A stretch of DNA of 64,000 bases from RYN-230 sp963717125 (lineage in GTDB: Bacteria > Actinomycetota > Actinomycetes > Streptosporangiales > Streptosporangiaceae). Shown here piece by piece: positions 50,925 through 60,421 of the stretch. The notes under the pieces are model-generated. The model was not told the DNA's origin. It ran no database searches and saw only the letters and a program-made list of their open reading frames with translations. Made by a program: the position numbers and the translations under genes. Numbering within the stretch: position 1 is the stretch's first letter; every line of letters begins with the position of its first letter. The stretch spans positions 1 to 64,000 of the forward strand of contig CAVQVG010000001.1 of the NCBI GenBank assembly GCA_963717125.1, in the 5' to 3' direction.

Positions 50925-52198
50925 TGTCGCGGCTGGGCAACGTCGGCGGCAAGCTGTACCGCGGCGAGGTCTCCATCGACTTCGTCGGCCGGCAGCGGCT
51001 CTGGTACGCGATCTCCGGGTTCATCCTGGTGATCAGCCTGGTCGGCCTGTTCACGCGCGGGCTGAACTTCACCGTGGACTTCAAAGGCGGCTCGGTCTTC
51101 AAGTTCCCGGTCGGGAACACCAGCATCGTCCAGGTGCAGCACGCGGTGGCCAGCTCGCCCGCGGGCAGCAACGCGATCGTGCAGGAGGTCGGCTCGGGCA
51201 GCAGCGCCAACTGGCAGGTGCAGACGGGCAAGCTGCCGTTCAGCCAGCAGGAGGCGGTGCAGGCCACGCTGAGCCGTGACCTCGGCGTCGCGCAGAACAA
51301 GATCAACATCAACTTCGTCGGGGCCAGCTGGGGCTCGGACATCACGCACAAGGCCATCGAGGCGCTGATCGCCTTCCTGATCGTGATCGTCATCTACCTG
51401 TCGATCGCGTTCGAGTGGCGGATGGCGATAGCCGCGCTGATCGCCCTGGCCCACGACATCGTGATCACCATCGGGGTGTACGCGCTGACCGGCTTCGAGG
51501 TCAGCCCGGCCACCGTGATCGGCCTGCTGACCATCCTCGGCTACTCGCTGTACGACACCGTGGTCGTCTTCGACAAGGTCCGGGAGAACACCGCGGGCCT
51601 GCTCAGCTCGACCCGCAGCACCTACAGCCAGGCCGCCAACCTGGCCCTCAACCAGACCCTGGTGCGGTCCATCAACACTTCGGTGATCGCGCTGCTGCCG
51701 GTGGCCGCGATCCTGTTCATCGGCGGCGCGGTACTTGGCGCAGGCGAGCTGAACGACCTGGCGCTGGTGCTGTTCGTCGGCATGCTGTCCGGCACCTACT
51801 CCTCGATCTTCATCGCCACCCCGGTGCTGGCCGACCTCAAGGAGCACCAGCCGGCGTACCAGGCGCTGGCCAAGCGGGTGGCGCTCAAGGCGGCCGGCGG
51901 CCGGGCGGCCAAGCGCGCCGCGGCCAAGGCCGGCCGCACCGGCGCCGCGGCCGAGCCCGGCGGAGCGGGGGCCAGCGCGCTGGCCGACGACGCGCCGCCC
52001 GGGGCGGCCGATCCGGACGACCTGACCGACGCGGAGCTGGCCGGGGACGACGACGCGGCCGCGCCGGGGGAGAAGGTCCCAGCAGGCCGCGCCGCGCCGC
52101 GGCCGCCGGGGCCCGGCGCCCGCAGCGGCCCCCGCCAGCAGCCGCGGCGGACCAGTTCGGCCAAACGCCGGCCCGGCGGCAAGAAGAAGCGGCGTTAG
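50924..52198 (+). CDS. secF: Protein translocase subunit SecF
   Basis: A 424-aa partner of SecD with six transmembrane helices. GLNFTVDFKGGSVFKF is the SecF D1 motif, and LTILGYSLYDTVVVFDKVREN is the conserved TM4 region. The cytoplasmic C-terminus (about 120 residues from VALKAAGGRAAKRAA on) is rich in Ala, Arg, Asp and Pro with a basic end, as in many actinobacterial SecF proteins. AAGGAGG precedes the ATG. The stop abuts the apt start. Confidence 0.95.
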   Translation: MSRLGNVGGKLYRGEVSIDFVGRQRLWYAISGFILVISLVGLFTRGLNFTVDFKGGSVFKFPVGNTSIVQVQHAVASSPAGSNAIVQEVGSGSSANWQVQTGKLPFSQQEAVQATLSRDLGVAQNKININFVGASWGSDITHKAIEALIAFLIVIVIYLSIAFEWRMAIAALIALAHDIVITIGVYALTGFEVSPATVIGLLTILGYSLYDTVVVFDKVRENTAGLLSSTRSTYSQAANLALNQTLVRSINTSVIALLPVAAILFIGGAVLGAGELNDLALVLFVGMLSGTYSSIFIATPVLADLKEHQPAYQALAKRVALKAAGGRAAKRAAAKAGRTGAAAEPGGAGASALADDAPPGAADPDDLTDAELAGDDDAAAPGEKVPAGRAAPRPPGPGARSGPRQQPRRTSSAKRRPGGKKKRR

Positions 52199-52774
52199 AT
52201 GCAGCCAGCGAACACCCCCGGTCAGCCCGCCCCGGACAGCGAGCTGGCCGCGCTGATCGCCAGCCGGATCCGGGATATCCCCGACTACCCGCAACCGGGT
52301 GTGCTGTTCAAGGACATCACCCCACTGCTGGCGGACGGCGCCGCGCTCAGCGCCGTGGTGGCCGGGCTGGCCGCCGGGCAGCCGCGGCTGGGGGAGCCCG
52401 GCGGGGTGGACAAGGTGGCCGGGATCGAGGCCCGCGGTTTCATCCTGGCCGCTGCGGTGGCTATCGCGCTCGGCGCCGGGTTCGTGCCGGTCCGCAAGCA
52501 GGGGAAGCTGCCCGGCCCGACCTACGCGCAGAGCTACGAGCTGGAGTACGGCAGCGCCACGATCGAAGTGCACCAGGACGCGTTCGCCCCCGGCGAGCGG
52601 GTGCTCATCGTGGACGACGTGCTGGCCACGGGCGGCACCGCGGCCGCGACCGTGGAACTGGTCCGCAAGGCCGGCGCCGAGGTGACCGGGATCGCGGTCC
52701 TCCTCGAGCTCAGCTTCCTGGCCGGGCGGGACAAGCTGCCGGATACCCCGGTCCGCTCGCTGCTGGCGGTGTGA
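52199..52774 (+). CDS. apt: Adenine phosphoribosyltransferase
   Basis: A 191-aa type I phosphoribosyltransferase that salvages adenine to AMP with PRPP. IPDYPQPGVLFKDITPLL is the conserved start, GIEARGFILAAAVA the adenine side, VRKQGKLPGPT the flexible loop, and VLIVDDVLATGGTAAA the PRPP-binding motif. The ATG directly follows the secF stop (TAGATG). The order secD-secF-apt-rel is typical of actinobacteria. Confidence 0.95.
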   Translation: MQPANTPGQPAPDSELAALIASRIRDIPDYPQPGVLFKDITPLLADGAALSAVVAGLAAGQPRLGEPGGVDKVAGIEARGFILAAAVAIALGAGFVPVRKQGKLPGPTYAQSYELEYGSATIEVHQDAFAPGERVLIVDDVLATGGTAAATVELVRKAGAEVTGIAVLLELSFLAGRDKLPDTPVRSLLAV

Positions 52775-52859
52775 CCTGCGGCTCGGCTGACGGAGCGCGC
52801 CGACCCGGGCACTTTCTGGATCTTCCGCCGATAGAATGATGGCTTGGCGGATGTGAGGA

Positions 52860-55404
52860 GTGCCTGTGGCCGGTGACGCGGCACCGCCCGGCCCGGCCAG
52901 CGCTGGCCGGGTCCCCGGGAATGGCCGGAGCCCGTCAGACGCTGCTCCTCTCATGACGTCCGCTGCCCCCGCCACCAGCCCGGTTCCGCCGGCTGACGAC
53001 GCCCCGGACACCGCCGCCCCGGACACCGCCGCCCCGGCTGAGCCCGGCACCGGCCGCGGGCCGGCGGCTGGCCGCGGCGCCCGCACGGGCGCCGGGCGTG
53101 GCTCGGTGGTCGGCCGGGGTGCCGGGGCTGGGCGGCTGACCGGCAGCGGCAACGAGGCGGGCGGTGGCGCCGCGGTCCGGCGCAGGCTGGCCCGGCTGGG
53201 CGCGCCCCGCGGCGGCGGCGGCAACCCGGTGCTCGAACCGATGATCAAGACGGTGCGGGCGACGCACCCCAAAGCGGACGTCCGGCTGATCGAGCACGCC
53301 TACGACGTCGCCGCGCACTGGCACACCGGCCAGCAGCGCAAGAGCGGCGACCCGTACATCACCCACCCGCTCGCGGTGGCCACCATCCTGGCCGAGCTGG
53401 GCATGCCCCAGGAGACGATCTGCGGCGCCCTGCTGCACGACACGGTCGAGGACACCGCCTACACGCTGGCCGAGCTCCGGGCTGATTTCGGCGACGAGAT
53501 CGCCAACCTGGTCAACGGCGTGACCAAGCTGGACAAGGTCAAGTACGGCGAGGCGGCCGAAGCCGAGACGGTGCGCAAGATGGTGGTCGCGATGGCCCGG
53601 GACATCCGGGTCCTGGTCATCAAGCTGGCCGACCGGCTGCACAACATGCGCACGCTGCGCTACCTGGCCCGGGAGAAGCAGGAGCGTAAGGCGCGGGAGA
53701 CCCTGGAGATCTACGCCCCGCTGGCGCACCGGCTGGGCATGAACACGATCAAGTGGGAGCTCGAGGACCTGGCCTTCGCCACGCTCTACCCGAAGCGGTA
53801 CGACGAGATCGCCCGGCTGGTATCCGAACGGGCGCCGCGCCGCGACGTGTTTCTCCAGGAGGTCATCGAGGACGTCTCGGCCGACCTGCGCGAGGCCAAG
53901 ATCAAGGCGCCGCGGGTGACCGGCCGGCCCAAGCACTACTACTCCGTGTACCAGAAGATGATCGCCCGCAACGTGGGCTTCGACGACATCTACGACCTGG
54001 TCGGCATCCGGGTCCTGGTGGACTCGGTACGCGACTGCTACGCGGCCCTCGGCACGGTGCACGCCCGGTGGAACCCGGTGCCCGGCCGGTTCAAGGACTA
54101 CATCGCGATGCCGAAGTTCAACATGTACCAGTCGCTGCACACGACGGTGATCGGTCCGGGCGGCAAGCCGGTCGAGCTGCAGATCCGCACCTGGGGGATG
54201 CACCGGCGGGCGGAATACGGCGTCGCGGCGCACTGGAAGTACAAGGAAGAGACGGTGGCCGGCAACGGCCAGGCCCGTCGACGCCACCAGTGACATGGCC
54301 TGGCTGCGCCAACTGGTCAACTGGCAGCGGGAAACCGCGGATCCGGCCGAGTTCCTCGAATCGCTCCGCTTCGACCTGGGCGCGGCCGAGGTCTACGTGT
54401 TCACCCCGCGCGGCGAGGTGATCGCGCTGCCGCAGGGCGCGACCCCGGTGGACTTCGCCTACGCCATTCACACCGAGGTCGGCCACCGGACCATCGGCGC
54501 CCGGGTCAACGGCCGCCTGGTGGCGCTGGAGAGTGCGCTGGACAACGGCGACACGGTGGAGATCTTCACCTCCAAAGCCCAGGACGCTGGGCCGAGCCGG
54601 GACTGGCTGACGTTCGTCAAGAGCGCCCGGGCCCGGAACAAGATCCGGCACTGGTTCTCCAAGGAGCGCCGCGAGGCGGCCACCGAGACCGGGAAGACCG
54701 CGATCGCGCGGGCGCTGCGCAAGCACGGCCTGCCGCTGCAGCGCCTGGTCACCGGGGACGCGCTGCTCGCCATCGCCACCGAGCTGCACTACCCGGACCT
54801 GTCCGCGCTGTACGCCGCGGTCGGCGAGGGCCACGTCAGCGCGCAGTCGGTGGCGGGCAAGCTGGTCCTCAACGCCGGCGGGATGGCCGGCGCGCAAGAG
54901 GACCTGGCCGAGGCCACGCTGCCGACCAGGCCGCCGCCGCAGCGGCCGATCGGCGACTCCGGCGTGGTGGTGGAAGGCACCTCGGACGTGTACGCGCGGC
55001 TGTCCAAGTGCTGCACCCCGGTACCCGGCGACGAGATCACCGGGTTCGTCACCCGCGGGCACGGCGTGTCGGTGCACCGGGCGGACTGCCTGAACCTGCG
55101 GCACCTGCTCGACTCACAGCCGGAACGGCTGGTCGCGGTGCGCTGGTCGCCCACGGAGGACTCGCTGTTCCTGGTGGCCATCCAGGTCGAGGCGCTGGAC
55201 CGGACCGGGCTGCTGTCCGACGTCACCCGGACCATCTCCGACCAGCATGTGAACATCCTGTCCGCCTCGGTCACCACGACCAGGGACCGGGTCGCGGTCA
55301 GCCGGTTCACGTTCGAGATGGGCGACCCCAAGCACCTCGGCCACGTGCTGCGCGCCGTCCGCGCCATCGACGGCGTCTACGACGTCTACCGAATTACCTC
55401 TTAG
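52860..55404 (+). CDS. rel: Bifunctional (p)ppGpp synthetase/hydrolase Rel, frameshifted
   Basis: The repaired protein is about 848 aa. After a Pro/Ala/Gly-rich leader of about 120 residues come the HD hydrolase domain (SGDPYITHPLAVATIL, LLHDTVEDTAYTL), the synthetase (TGRPKHYYSVYQKM, YNMYQS-like FNMYQSLHTTVIGPGG), a TGS domain (VYVFTPRGEVIALPQGATPV) and a C-terminal ACT domain (VEALDRTGLLSDVTRT). The frame shifts at about 54275: in AAHWKYKEETVAGNGQA the frame then reads RRRHQ-stop, while removing one C gives VDATSDMAWLRQLVNWQ. It makes and degrades the stringent-response alarmone. GTG start has TGAGGA upstream. Confidence 0.93.
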
Positions 55405-55491
55405 TCCGGGGGGACGACCCCCCTGGGCCCCCCGCCATTTCCATCCGTGCCGACGACCCCCCTGGACCCCCCGATCGCCGCTTCGCGCCGA
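55405..55491. repeat. Dispersed repeat family B, double copy after rel
   Basis: CCGGGGGGACGACCCCCC recurs partly within 45 bp (GACGACCCCCCTGGACCCCCC), followed by CGATCGCCGCTTCGCGCCGA. It matches 35847-35894. The element fills the space between convergent rel and the DUF349 gene and can form G-run/C-run hairpins, so it may terminate both. Confidence 0.75.
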
Positions 55492-55582
55492 ACGCCGGCT
55501 CCGCGAGCACCCGCCTGCGGCGGGCCTCGCCTCGCCGACGACACTTCAGCGGCTGGCGTTGCCCCTGCCGCGTGCCTCGCCT

Positions 55583-56821
55583 TCAGCCGGAGAGTTCCGC
55601 GAGCGTGCGTTCGGCTTCCTCTAGCCAGGAGCGGCGGGCGGCGATCGCCTCGGTGGCCTCGTCCGCGGCCCGGGTGTCGTCGCGCTCCTGCGCTTTGGCC
55701 AGCTGATCCTCCAGGCTGGCGATGGCCGTCCGGATCTGGTCCACCGTGCCCTTGGCCCGGGCCAGCGCCTCCGGGTTGGACCGCCGCCACTGCGCGTCCT
55801 CGGCCTTGCGTACCGCGTCCTCCACCCGGCGCAGGCCCTGCTCCAGCCGGTCGTGCGCCTCCCGGGGCACCGGCCCAGCCTGCTCCCAGCGCTCCTGGAT
55901 GGACCGCAGGGTGGCCCGGGTGGCCCGCACGTTGCTGGCGGGCAGCAGCTGGTTGGCCTCCTCGAGCAGCGCGGCCTTGACCGCGGCGTGCTCGCGCAGC
56001 TCGTTCTCCTTGGCCGAGTACACGCTTGACCGCGCGGCGAAGAACTGGTCCTGGGCCGCCTTGAACCGGCCCCACAGCTCTTCCTCGTCGCCCCGGCCGG
56101 CCCGGCCCGCCGACTTCCAGGACCGCATCAGGTCCCGGTAGGCCGCCGCGGTCGGGCCCCAGTCGGCGGAGGTGGCCAGCGCCTCGGCCTCCACCACGAG
56201 CTTCTCCTTGCTCACTTTGGCCTGCTCGCGCTCGTCTTCCAGCCCGGCGAAGTAGGCCTTGCGCCGCTTGGCGAACGCGTTGCGGGCGGCGGACAGCCGC
56301 TTCCACAGCGCGGTCTCCATCGCGCGGTCCGCCCGCGGCGCGGTCTTCCACTCCTCGAGCAGCTGGCGCATCCGCTCGCCGCTGATCTTCCAGTGGGTAG
56401 CCTCGGCCGCGATCTGCTCGGCCTCGGAAACGATCCGTTCCTTGATCGCCTTGGCCTCGACCCGGGCGTGCTCACGGGCCGCCCGCACTTCCTCGCGGCG
56501 GCCCTCGACCTGGCCGGTCAGCGCCTCCAGCCGGGATTGCAGCGAGTCCAGGTCACCGATCGCGTTCGCGGTGGCCACCGCCTCGAGCAGCCGGTCGATG
56601 GTGGCCCGGGCCGCGCCGGGGGACAGGTCGGTGCCGGAGATGCGCTGCTCGAGCAGGGCCACTTCGGTCTCCAGCGCGGTGTACTTCCGCTGGTAGAACG
56701 CCAGTGCTTCGTCCGGGCTGCCTGCCTGCCATGAGCCAACCACCCGCTCGCCGGCGGCAGTACGCACGAAGACTGTACCGTCGTCAGCTACCCGGCCCCA
56801 CGGATCGTTGGCGGTGCTCAC
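55583..56821 (-). CDS. DUF349 domain protein
   Basis: A 412-aa, strongly alpha-helical, charged cytoplasmic protein. It starts DPWGRVADDGTVFVRTAAGE and has tandem DUF349 repeats of the form W-x2-A-x2-R, for example LLEEWKTAPRADRAMETALW, LMRSWKSAGRAGRGDEEELW and IQERWEQAGPVPREAHDRLE. The GTG at 56821 is preceded by AGGAGG. The family is conserved in actinobacteria next to rel and the peptidyl-prolyl isomerase gene. Its biochemical role is not established. Confidence 0.9.
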   Translation of the reverse strand: MSTANDPWGRVADDGTVFVRTAAGERVVGSWQAGSPDEALAFYQRKYTALETEVALLEQRISGTDLSPGAARATIDRLLEAVATANAIGDLDSLQSRLEALTGQVEGRREEVRAAREHARVEAKAIKERIVSEAEQIAAEATHWKISGERMRQLLEEWKTAPRADRAMETALWKRLSAARNAFAKRRKAYFAGLEDEREQAKVSKEKLVVEAEALATSADWGPTAAAYRDLMRSWKSAGRAGRGDEEELWGRFKAAQDQFFAARSSVYSAKENELREHAAVKAALLEEANQLLPASNVRATRATLRSIQERWEQAGPVPREAHDRLEQGLRRVEDAVRKAEDAQWRRSNPEALARAKGTVDQIRTAIASLEDQLAKAQERDDTRAADEATEAIAARRSWLEEAERTLAELSG

Positions 56822-56865
56822 CGCTAACCTCCTGCCCTGCCCTGCCCCGGACGGCATCGCCCGGC

Positions 56866-57717
56866 TCAGGTCTTCTCAATAGTGACGCTTTCGATGACGA
56901 CTTTCTTCTTCGGGTGCCCATCCCCCTGGCCATTGGCGTTGTCGCTGCCCGCCTTGGCCACATTCTGGATGATCCCGAGCCCTTTGACGACCGTGCCGAA
57001 CGGCGTGTAGCTCGCGGCCAGCGTCGAGTTCCTGTAGACGAGGAAGAACTGGCTGCCGTTCGTATCCGGACCCCCGTTGGCCATCGCCACCGTGCCCTGG
57101 GTGTACTTCGCGCCAGTCAGATTCTCGTCGTTGAACTTGTACCCCGGCCCGCCGCTGCCGGTCCCGGTCGGATCGCCGCACTGCAGCACGTACAGCGGGC
57201 TGACCGTGGTGAGCCGGTGGCAGTTCGTCTTGTTGAAGTACTTCTTGCTCGCCAGGTACACGAACGAGTTGACCGTGCAGGTGGCCTTGCTGTTCAGCAG
57301 GTCGATGACCACATCGCCGCGGTTGGTGTGGATGGTGGCCTGGTAGCTGGCTCGCCAGTCGGGCTTGGTGGGCGGCTTGCCGACGTTGCGCGCGGCGGTG
57401 CCGGACGCCGGGTAGCTGCACGTCTTGGCCGGTTCCGCGGCCAGCGCCGGGGTGGCCGACGGGGTCGGCGTGGCGGCCGCGGTACCGGACGGCGAGGCGG
57501 AGGCGGTGGCGGTGGCGGTGGCGGACGCGGCCGCGTTGCTCGTCGTGCCGGGCTGGCCGAACAGGAAGAATCCGCCCACGCCCAAGCCCACGACGACCAG
57601 GCAGACCACGGATATCGTCGTGATCTGCCGGGTCCGCCTGGCCCGCTCGGCCCGCCGCGTCTGCTGCCGCACCATGCGGTCGCGGGCCAGCTTGCGCTGC
57701 CGCTCCTTCTTGCCCAC
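56866..57717 (-). CDS. Membrane-anchored cyclophilin-type peptidyl-prolyl cis-trans isomerase
   Basis: A 283-aa protein. A basic cytoplasmic N-terminus (KKERQRKLARDRMVRQQ) is followed by one transmembrane helix (ITTISVVCLVVVGLGVGGFF), an Ala/Thr/Ser-rich linker and a cyclophilin domain: GDVVIDLLNSKATCTVNSFVYLA, CHRLTTVSPLYVLQCGDPTG, KYTQGTVAMANGGPDTNGSQFFLVY and YTPFGTVVKGL. It probably assists folding of exported proteins. GTG at 57717 has AGGAGG upstream. It lies 45 bp before the DUF349 gene in the same direction. Confidence 0.92.
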   Translation of the reverse strand: MGKKERQRKLARDRMVRQQTRRAERARRTRQITTISVVCLVVVGLGVGGFFLFGQPGTTSNAAASATATATASASPSGTAAATPTPSATPALAAEPAKTCSYPASGTAARNVGKPPTKPDWRASYQATIHTNRGDVVIDLLNSKATCTVNSFVYLASKKYFNKTNCHRLTTVSPLYVLQCGDPTGTGSGGPGYKFNDENLTGAKYTQGTVAMANGGPDTNGSQFFLVYRNSTLAASYTPFGTVVKGLGIIQNVAKAGSDNANGQGDGHPKKKVVIESVTIEKT

Positions 57718-57905
57718 AGGTCCGTTCCTCCTGGCTGCTTGCTGCCTGCTTACCAGCGAAACTTCGCGAATGGTACCGGCACCCATGAGGTCGTGACGAC
57801 GCTGTTACCGGTTCGCGGCTCGGCTGAGCAGATCGGTAGCCTGGAGCCGGGGTCAGTGACCCGCATCCCGCTATCTGTCCGGAACGCCCCGAGGGAGGTA
57901 GGCCC

Positions 57906-58613
57906 GTGCTTGTTGCCGGGTTCCCGGCCGGCTCGTTCGCCGCCAATTGCTACCTGGTGGCCGCCGAGCCAGGCGCGGAGTGCCTGATCATCGACCCCGG
58001 CGAGGACGCCGAGCCAGGGATCGAGGAGCTCCTCGCCCGGCACCGGCTGAAGCCGGTCGCGGTGCTGCTCACGCACGGGCACATCGATCACGTCTGGTCG
58101 GTGGCGCCGGTCTGCGGGGCGAAAGGCATCCCGGCTTACATTCACCCGGCCGACCGGGCGCTGCTCTCCGACCCGGCCCGCGGGCTGTCCCTGCGCCCGG
58201 GGTTCGAGCTGTTCGGCGGCCTCACGTTCAGCGAGCCGGACGACGTCCGGGAGCTGACCGACGGCACCGTGCTCAGCCTGGCCGGCCTGGAGATAACCGT
58301 GGACCACGCGCCCGGGCACACCCCGGGCTCGGTGGCGTTCCGATCCGGCTACACCGTGATGTTCTCCGGCGACCTGCTGTTCGCCGGCTCGATCGGCCGG
58401 ACCGACCTGCCCGGTGGGGATCCAGCCGCAATGATGGACAGCCTGGCCCGGGTGTGCCTGACGCTGCCGGACGAGACCACGGTGCTGCCGGGGCACGGGC
58501 CGCAGACCACCATCGGCGCCGAGCGCGCCAGCAACCAGTTCCTGGCCGGGCTGCGTCCTGGCGCGGGCCCCGGCGCGCAGCCCGCGCGGCCGGGCCGGGC
58601 GACCGGGCTCTGA
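57906..58613 (+). CDS. Metallo-beta-lactamase fold hydrolase (glyoxalase II-like)
   Basis: A 235-aa MBL-fold enzyme with the binuclear zinc motif THGHIDHVW (HxHxDH, about residues 57-65), the later His in VDHAPGHTPGSVAF, an Asp in MFSGDLLFAGSIGRTDLPGG and a C-terminal VLPGHGPQTTIGAE. This fits the YcbL/glyoxalase-II-like group that hydrolyses thioesters such as S-lactoylglutathione or the mycothiol equivalent. GTG start follows GAGGGAGG. It lies 26 bp before aspS. Confidence 0.9.
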   Translation: MLVAGFPAGSFAANCYLVAAEPGAECLIIDPGEDAEPGIEELLARHRLKPVAVLLTHGHIDHVWSVAPVCGAKGIPAYIHPADRALLSDPARGLSLRPGFELFGGLTFSEPDDVRELTDGTVLSLAGLEITVDHAPGHTPGSVAFRSGYTVMFSGDLLFAGSIGRTDLPGGDPAAMMDSLARVCLTLPDETTVLPGHGPQTTIGAERASNQFLAGLRPGAGPGAQPARPGRATGL

Positions 58614-58639
58614 CGACCCGGCTTCAACAGGGGAGATTC

Positions 58640-60382
58640 ATGATCCGAACCCACGAGGCGGGCACGCTGCGCGCGGAGCAGTCCGGCCAGACGGTGACGC
58701 TGGCGGGCTGGGTGGCCCGCCGCCGCGACCACGGCGGCGTCACATTCATCGACCTGCGCGACGCCAGCGGGGTCGTGCAGGTGGTGTTCCGCGACGAGGG
58801 CGAGGACGGGCCCGCGCACGCGCTGCGGGCCGAGTTCTGCGTCCGGGTGACCGGGCAGGTCCGGCGCCAGCCGGCCGGCAACGAGAACCCCGATCTGCCC
58901 ACCGGCGAGGTGGAGGTGGCCGCGGACGACCTGGAGGTGCTGGCCGAGTCGGACCCGCTGCCGTTCCCCATCGACGAGACCGGCGGGCTGAACGAGGACG
59001 TCCGGCTCCGGTACCGCTACCTGGACATGCGGCGCGCCGAGACCGCGACCGCGCTGCGCACCCGGTCCGAGGCCGGCTACCTGCTCAGCGACGTGCTGCG
59101 CGGGCACCGCTTCGTGTATGTGGAGACCCCGGACCTGACCAGGTCCACCCCGGAAGGGGCGCGCGACTTCCTGGTGCCGGTGCGGCTGCGTCCCGGGCAC
59201 TGGTACGCGCTGCCCCAGTCGCCGCAGTTGTTCAAGCAGCTGCTCATGGTCGGCGGCTTCGAGCGGTACTGGCAGCTGGCCCGGTGCTTCCGCGACGAGG
59301 ACTTCCGGGCCGACCGGCAGCCGGAGTTCACCCAGGTGGACATCGAGATGAGCTTCATCACCCGGGACGACGTCATCGGCGTGGCCGAGGACCTGATCGG
59401 CCGGCTGTGGGCGGAGATCGCCGGCTTCCAGCTGCCCCGCCCGGTGCCCCAGATGACCTACGCCGACGCGATGGCCCGGTTCGGCTCGGACAAGCCGGAC
59501 CTGCGGTTCGGCTGCGAGCTGACCGACCTGACCAGCTACTTCGCGCAGACCGGGTTCCGGGTCTTCCAGGCCCCCTACGTCGGGGCGGTGGTGATGCCGG
59601 GCGGCGCCAGCCAGACCCGCCGCGAGCTGGACGGCTGGCAGGAGTGGGCCCGGGCGCGCGGCGCCCGCGGGCTGGCCTACGCGGCGATCGGCGCGGACGG
59701 CGCGGTGTCCGACTCCGGCCCGGTGGCCAAGCACCTGTCCGGCGACGAGCGCGCCGGGCTGGCTGCCGCGGCCGGCGCGCAGCCGGGTGACTGCGTGTTC
59801 TTCGCGGCCGGCCCGCCGCAGCAGGCCCGGTCGCTGCTCGGCGCGGCACGGCTGGAGATCGGCGAGCGGCTCGGCCTCATCGACCCGGGCGCGTGGGCAT
59901 TCACCTGGGTGGTGGACGCGCCCATGTTCGAGGAGGACGGGGCGGGCGGCTGGACCGCGGTGCACCACCCGTTCACCGCACCGCTGCCGGAGTGGACGGG
60001 CAAGTTCGCCGACGAGCCGGGCGGCGCCCTGGCCGACGCCTACGACATGGTCTGCAACGGCACCGAGATCGGCGGCGGGTCGATCCGTATCCACCGGCCC
60101 GACCTGCAGCAGAAGGTGTTCGACGTGATCGGGCTGGCGCCCGAGGAGGCCCGGTCGCAGTTCGGCTTCCTGCTCGACGCGCTGCGCTTCGGGCCGCCAC
60201 CGCACGGCGGGATCGCGTTCGGCTGGGACCGGCTGCTCATGCTGCTGACCGGGCGGGAGACGATCCGGGACGTCATCGCGTTCCCGAAGGCCGCGTCCGG
60301 GTCCGACCCGCTCACCGGGGCGCCCACCCCGATCACCCCGGAGCAGCGTCGCGAGGCCGGCATCGACGCGCCGCCCGAGTAG
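58640..60382 (+). CDS. aspS: Aspartyl-tRNA synthetase
   Basis: A 580-aa bacterial-type class IIb synthetase. The OB anticodon-binding domain covers about 1-110 (QTVTLAGWVARRRDHGGVTF, IDLRDASGVVQVVF). The catalytic motifs are YLDMRR, the flipping/aspartate region ALPQSPQLFKQLLM, motif 2 ARCFRDEDFRADRQPEFTQ and motif 3 GGIAFGWDRLLMLLTG. A GAD insertion lies between. GGGGAGATTC precedes the ATG. Confidence 0.96.
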   Translation: MIRTHEAGTLRAEQSGQTVTLAGWVARRRDHGGVTFIDLRDASGVVQVVFRDEGEDGPAHALRAEFCVRVTGQVRRQPAGNENPDLPTGEVEVAADDLEVLAESDPLPFPIDETGGLNEDVRLRYRYLDMRRAETATALRTRSEAGYLLSDVLRGHRFVYVETPDLTRSTPEGARDFLVPVRLRPGHWYALPQSPQLFKQLLMVGGFERYWQLARCFRDEDFRADRQPEFTQVDIEMSFITRDDVIGVAEDLIGRLWAEIAGFQLPRPVPQMTYADAMARFGSDKPDLRFGCELTDLTSYFAQTGFRVFQAPYVGAVVMPGGASQTRRELDGWQEWARARGARGLAYAAIGADGAVSDSGPVAKHLSGDERAGLAAAAGAQPGDCVFFAAGPPQQARSLLGAARLEIGERLGLIDPGAWAFTWVVDAPMFEEDGAGGWTAVHHPFTAPLPEWTGKFADEPGGALADAYDMVCNGTEIGGGSIRIHRPDLQQKVFDVIGLAPEEARSQFGFLLDALRFGPPPHGGIAFGWDRLLMLLTGRETIRDVIAFPKAASGSDPLTGAPTPITPEQRREAGIDAPPE

Positions 60383-60421
60383 CTGGATCGGACCGTCGGC
60401 GTAGCCGGATAGTGTCAGGTT

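Noticed and set aside
46582..55404. ruvA and rel as true pseudogenes
   Set aside because: Both are core genes, each has a single-base break in a GC-rich or homopolymer stretch, the rest is well preserved, and other genes in the window show the same kind of break.
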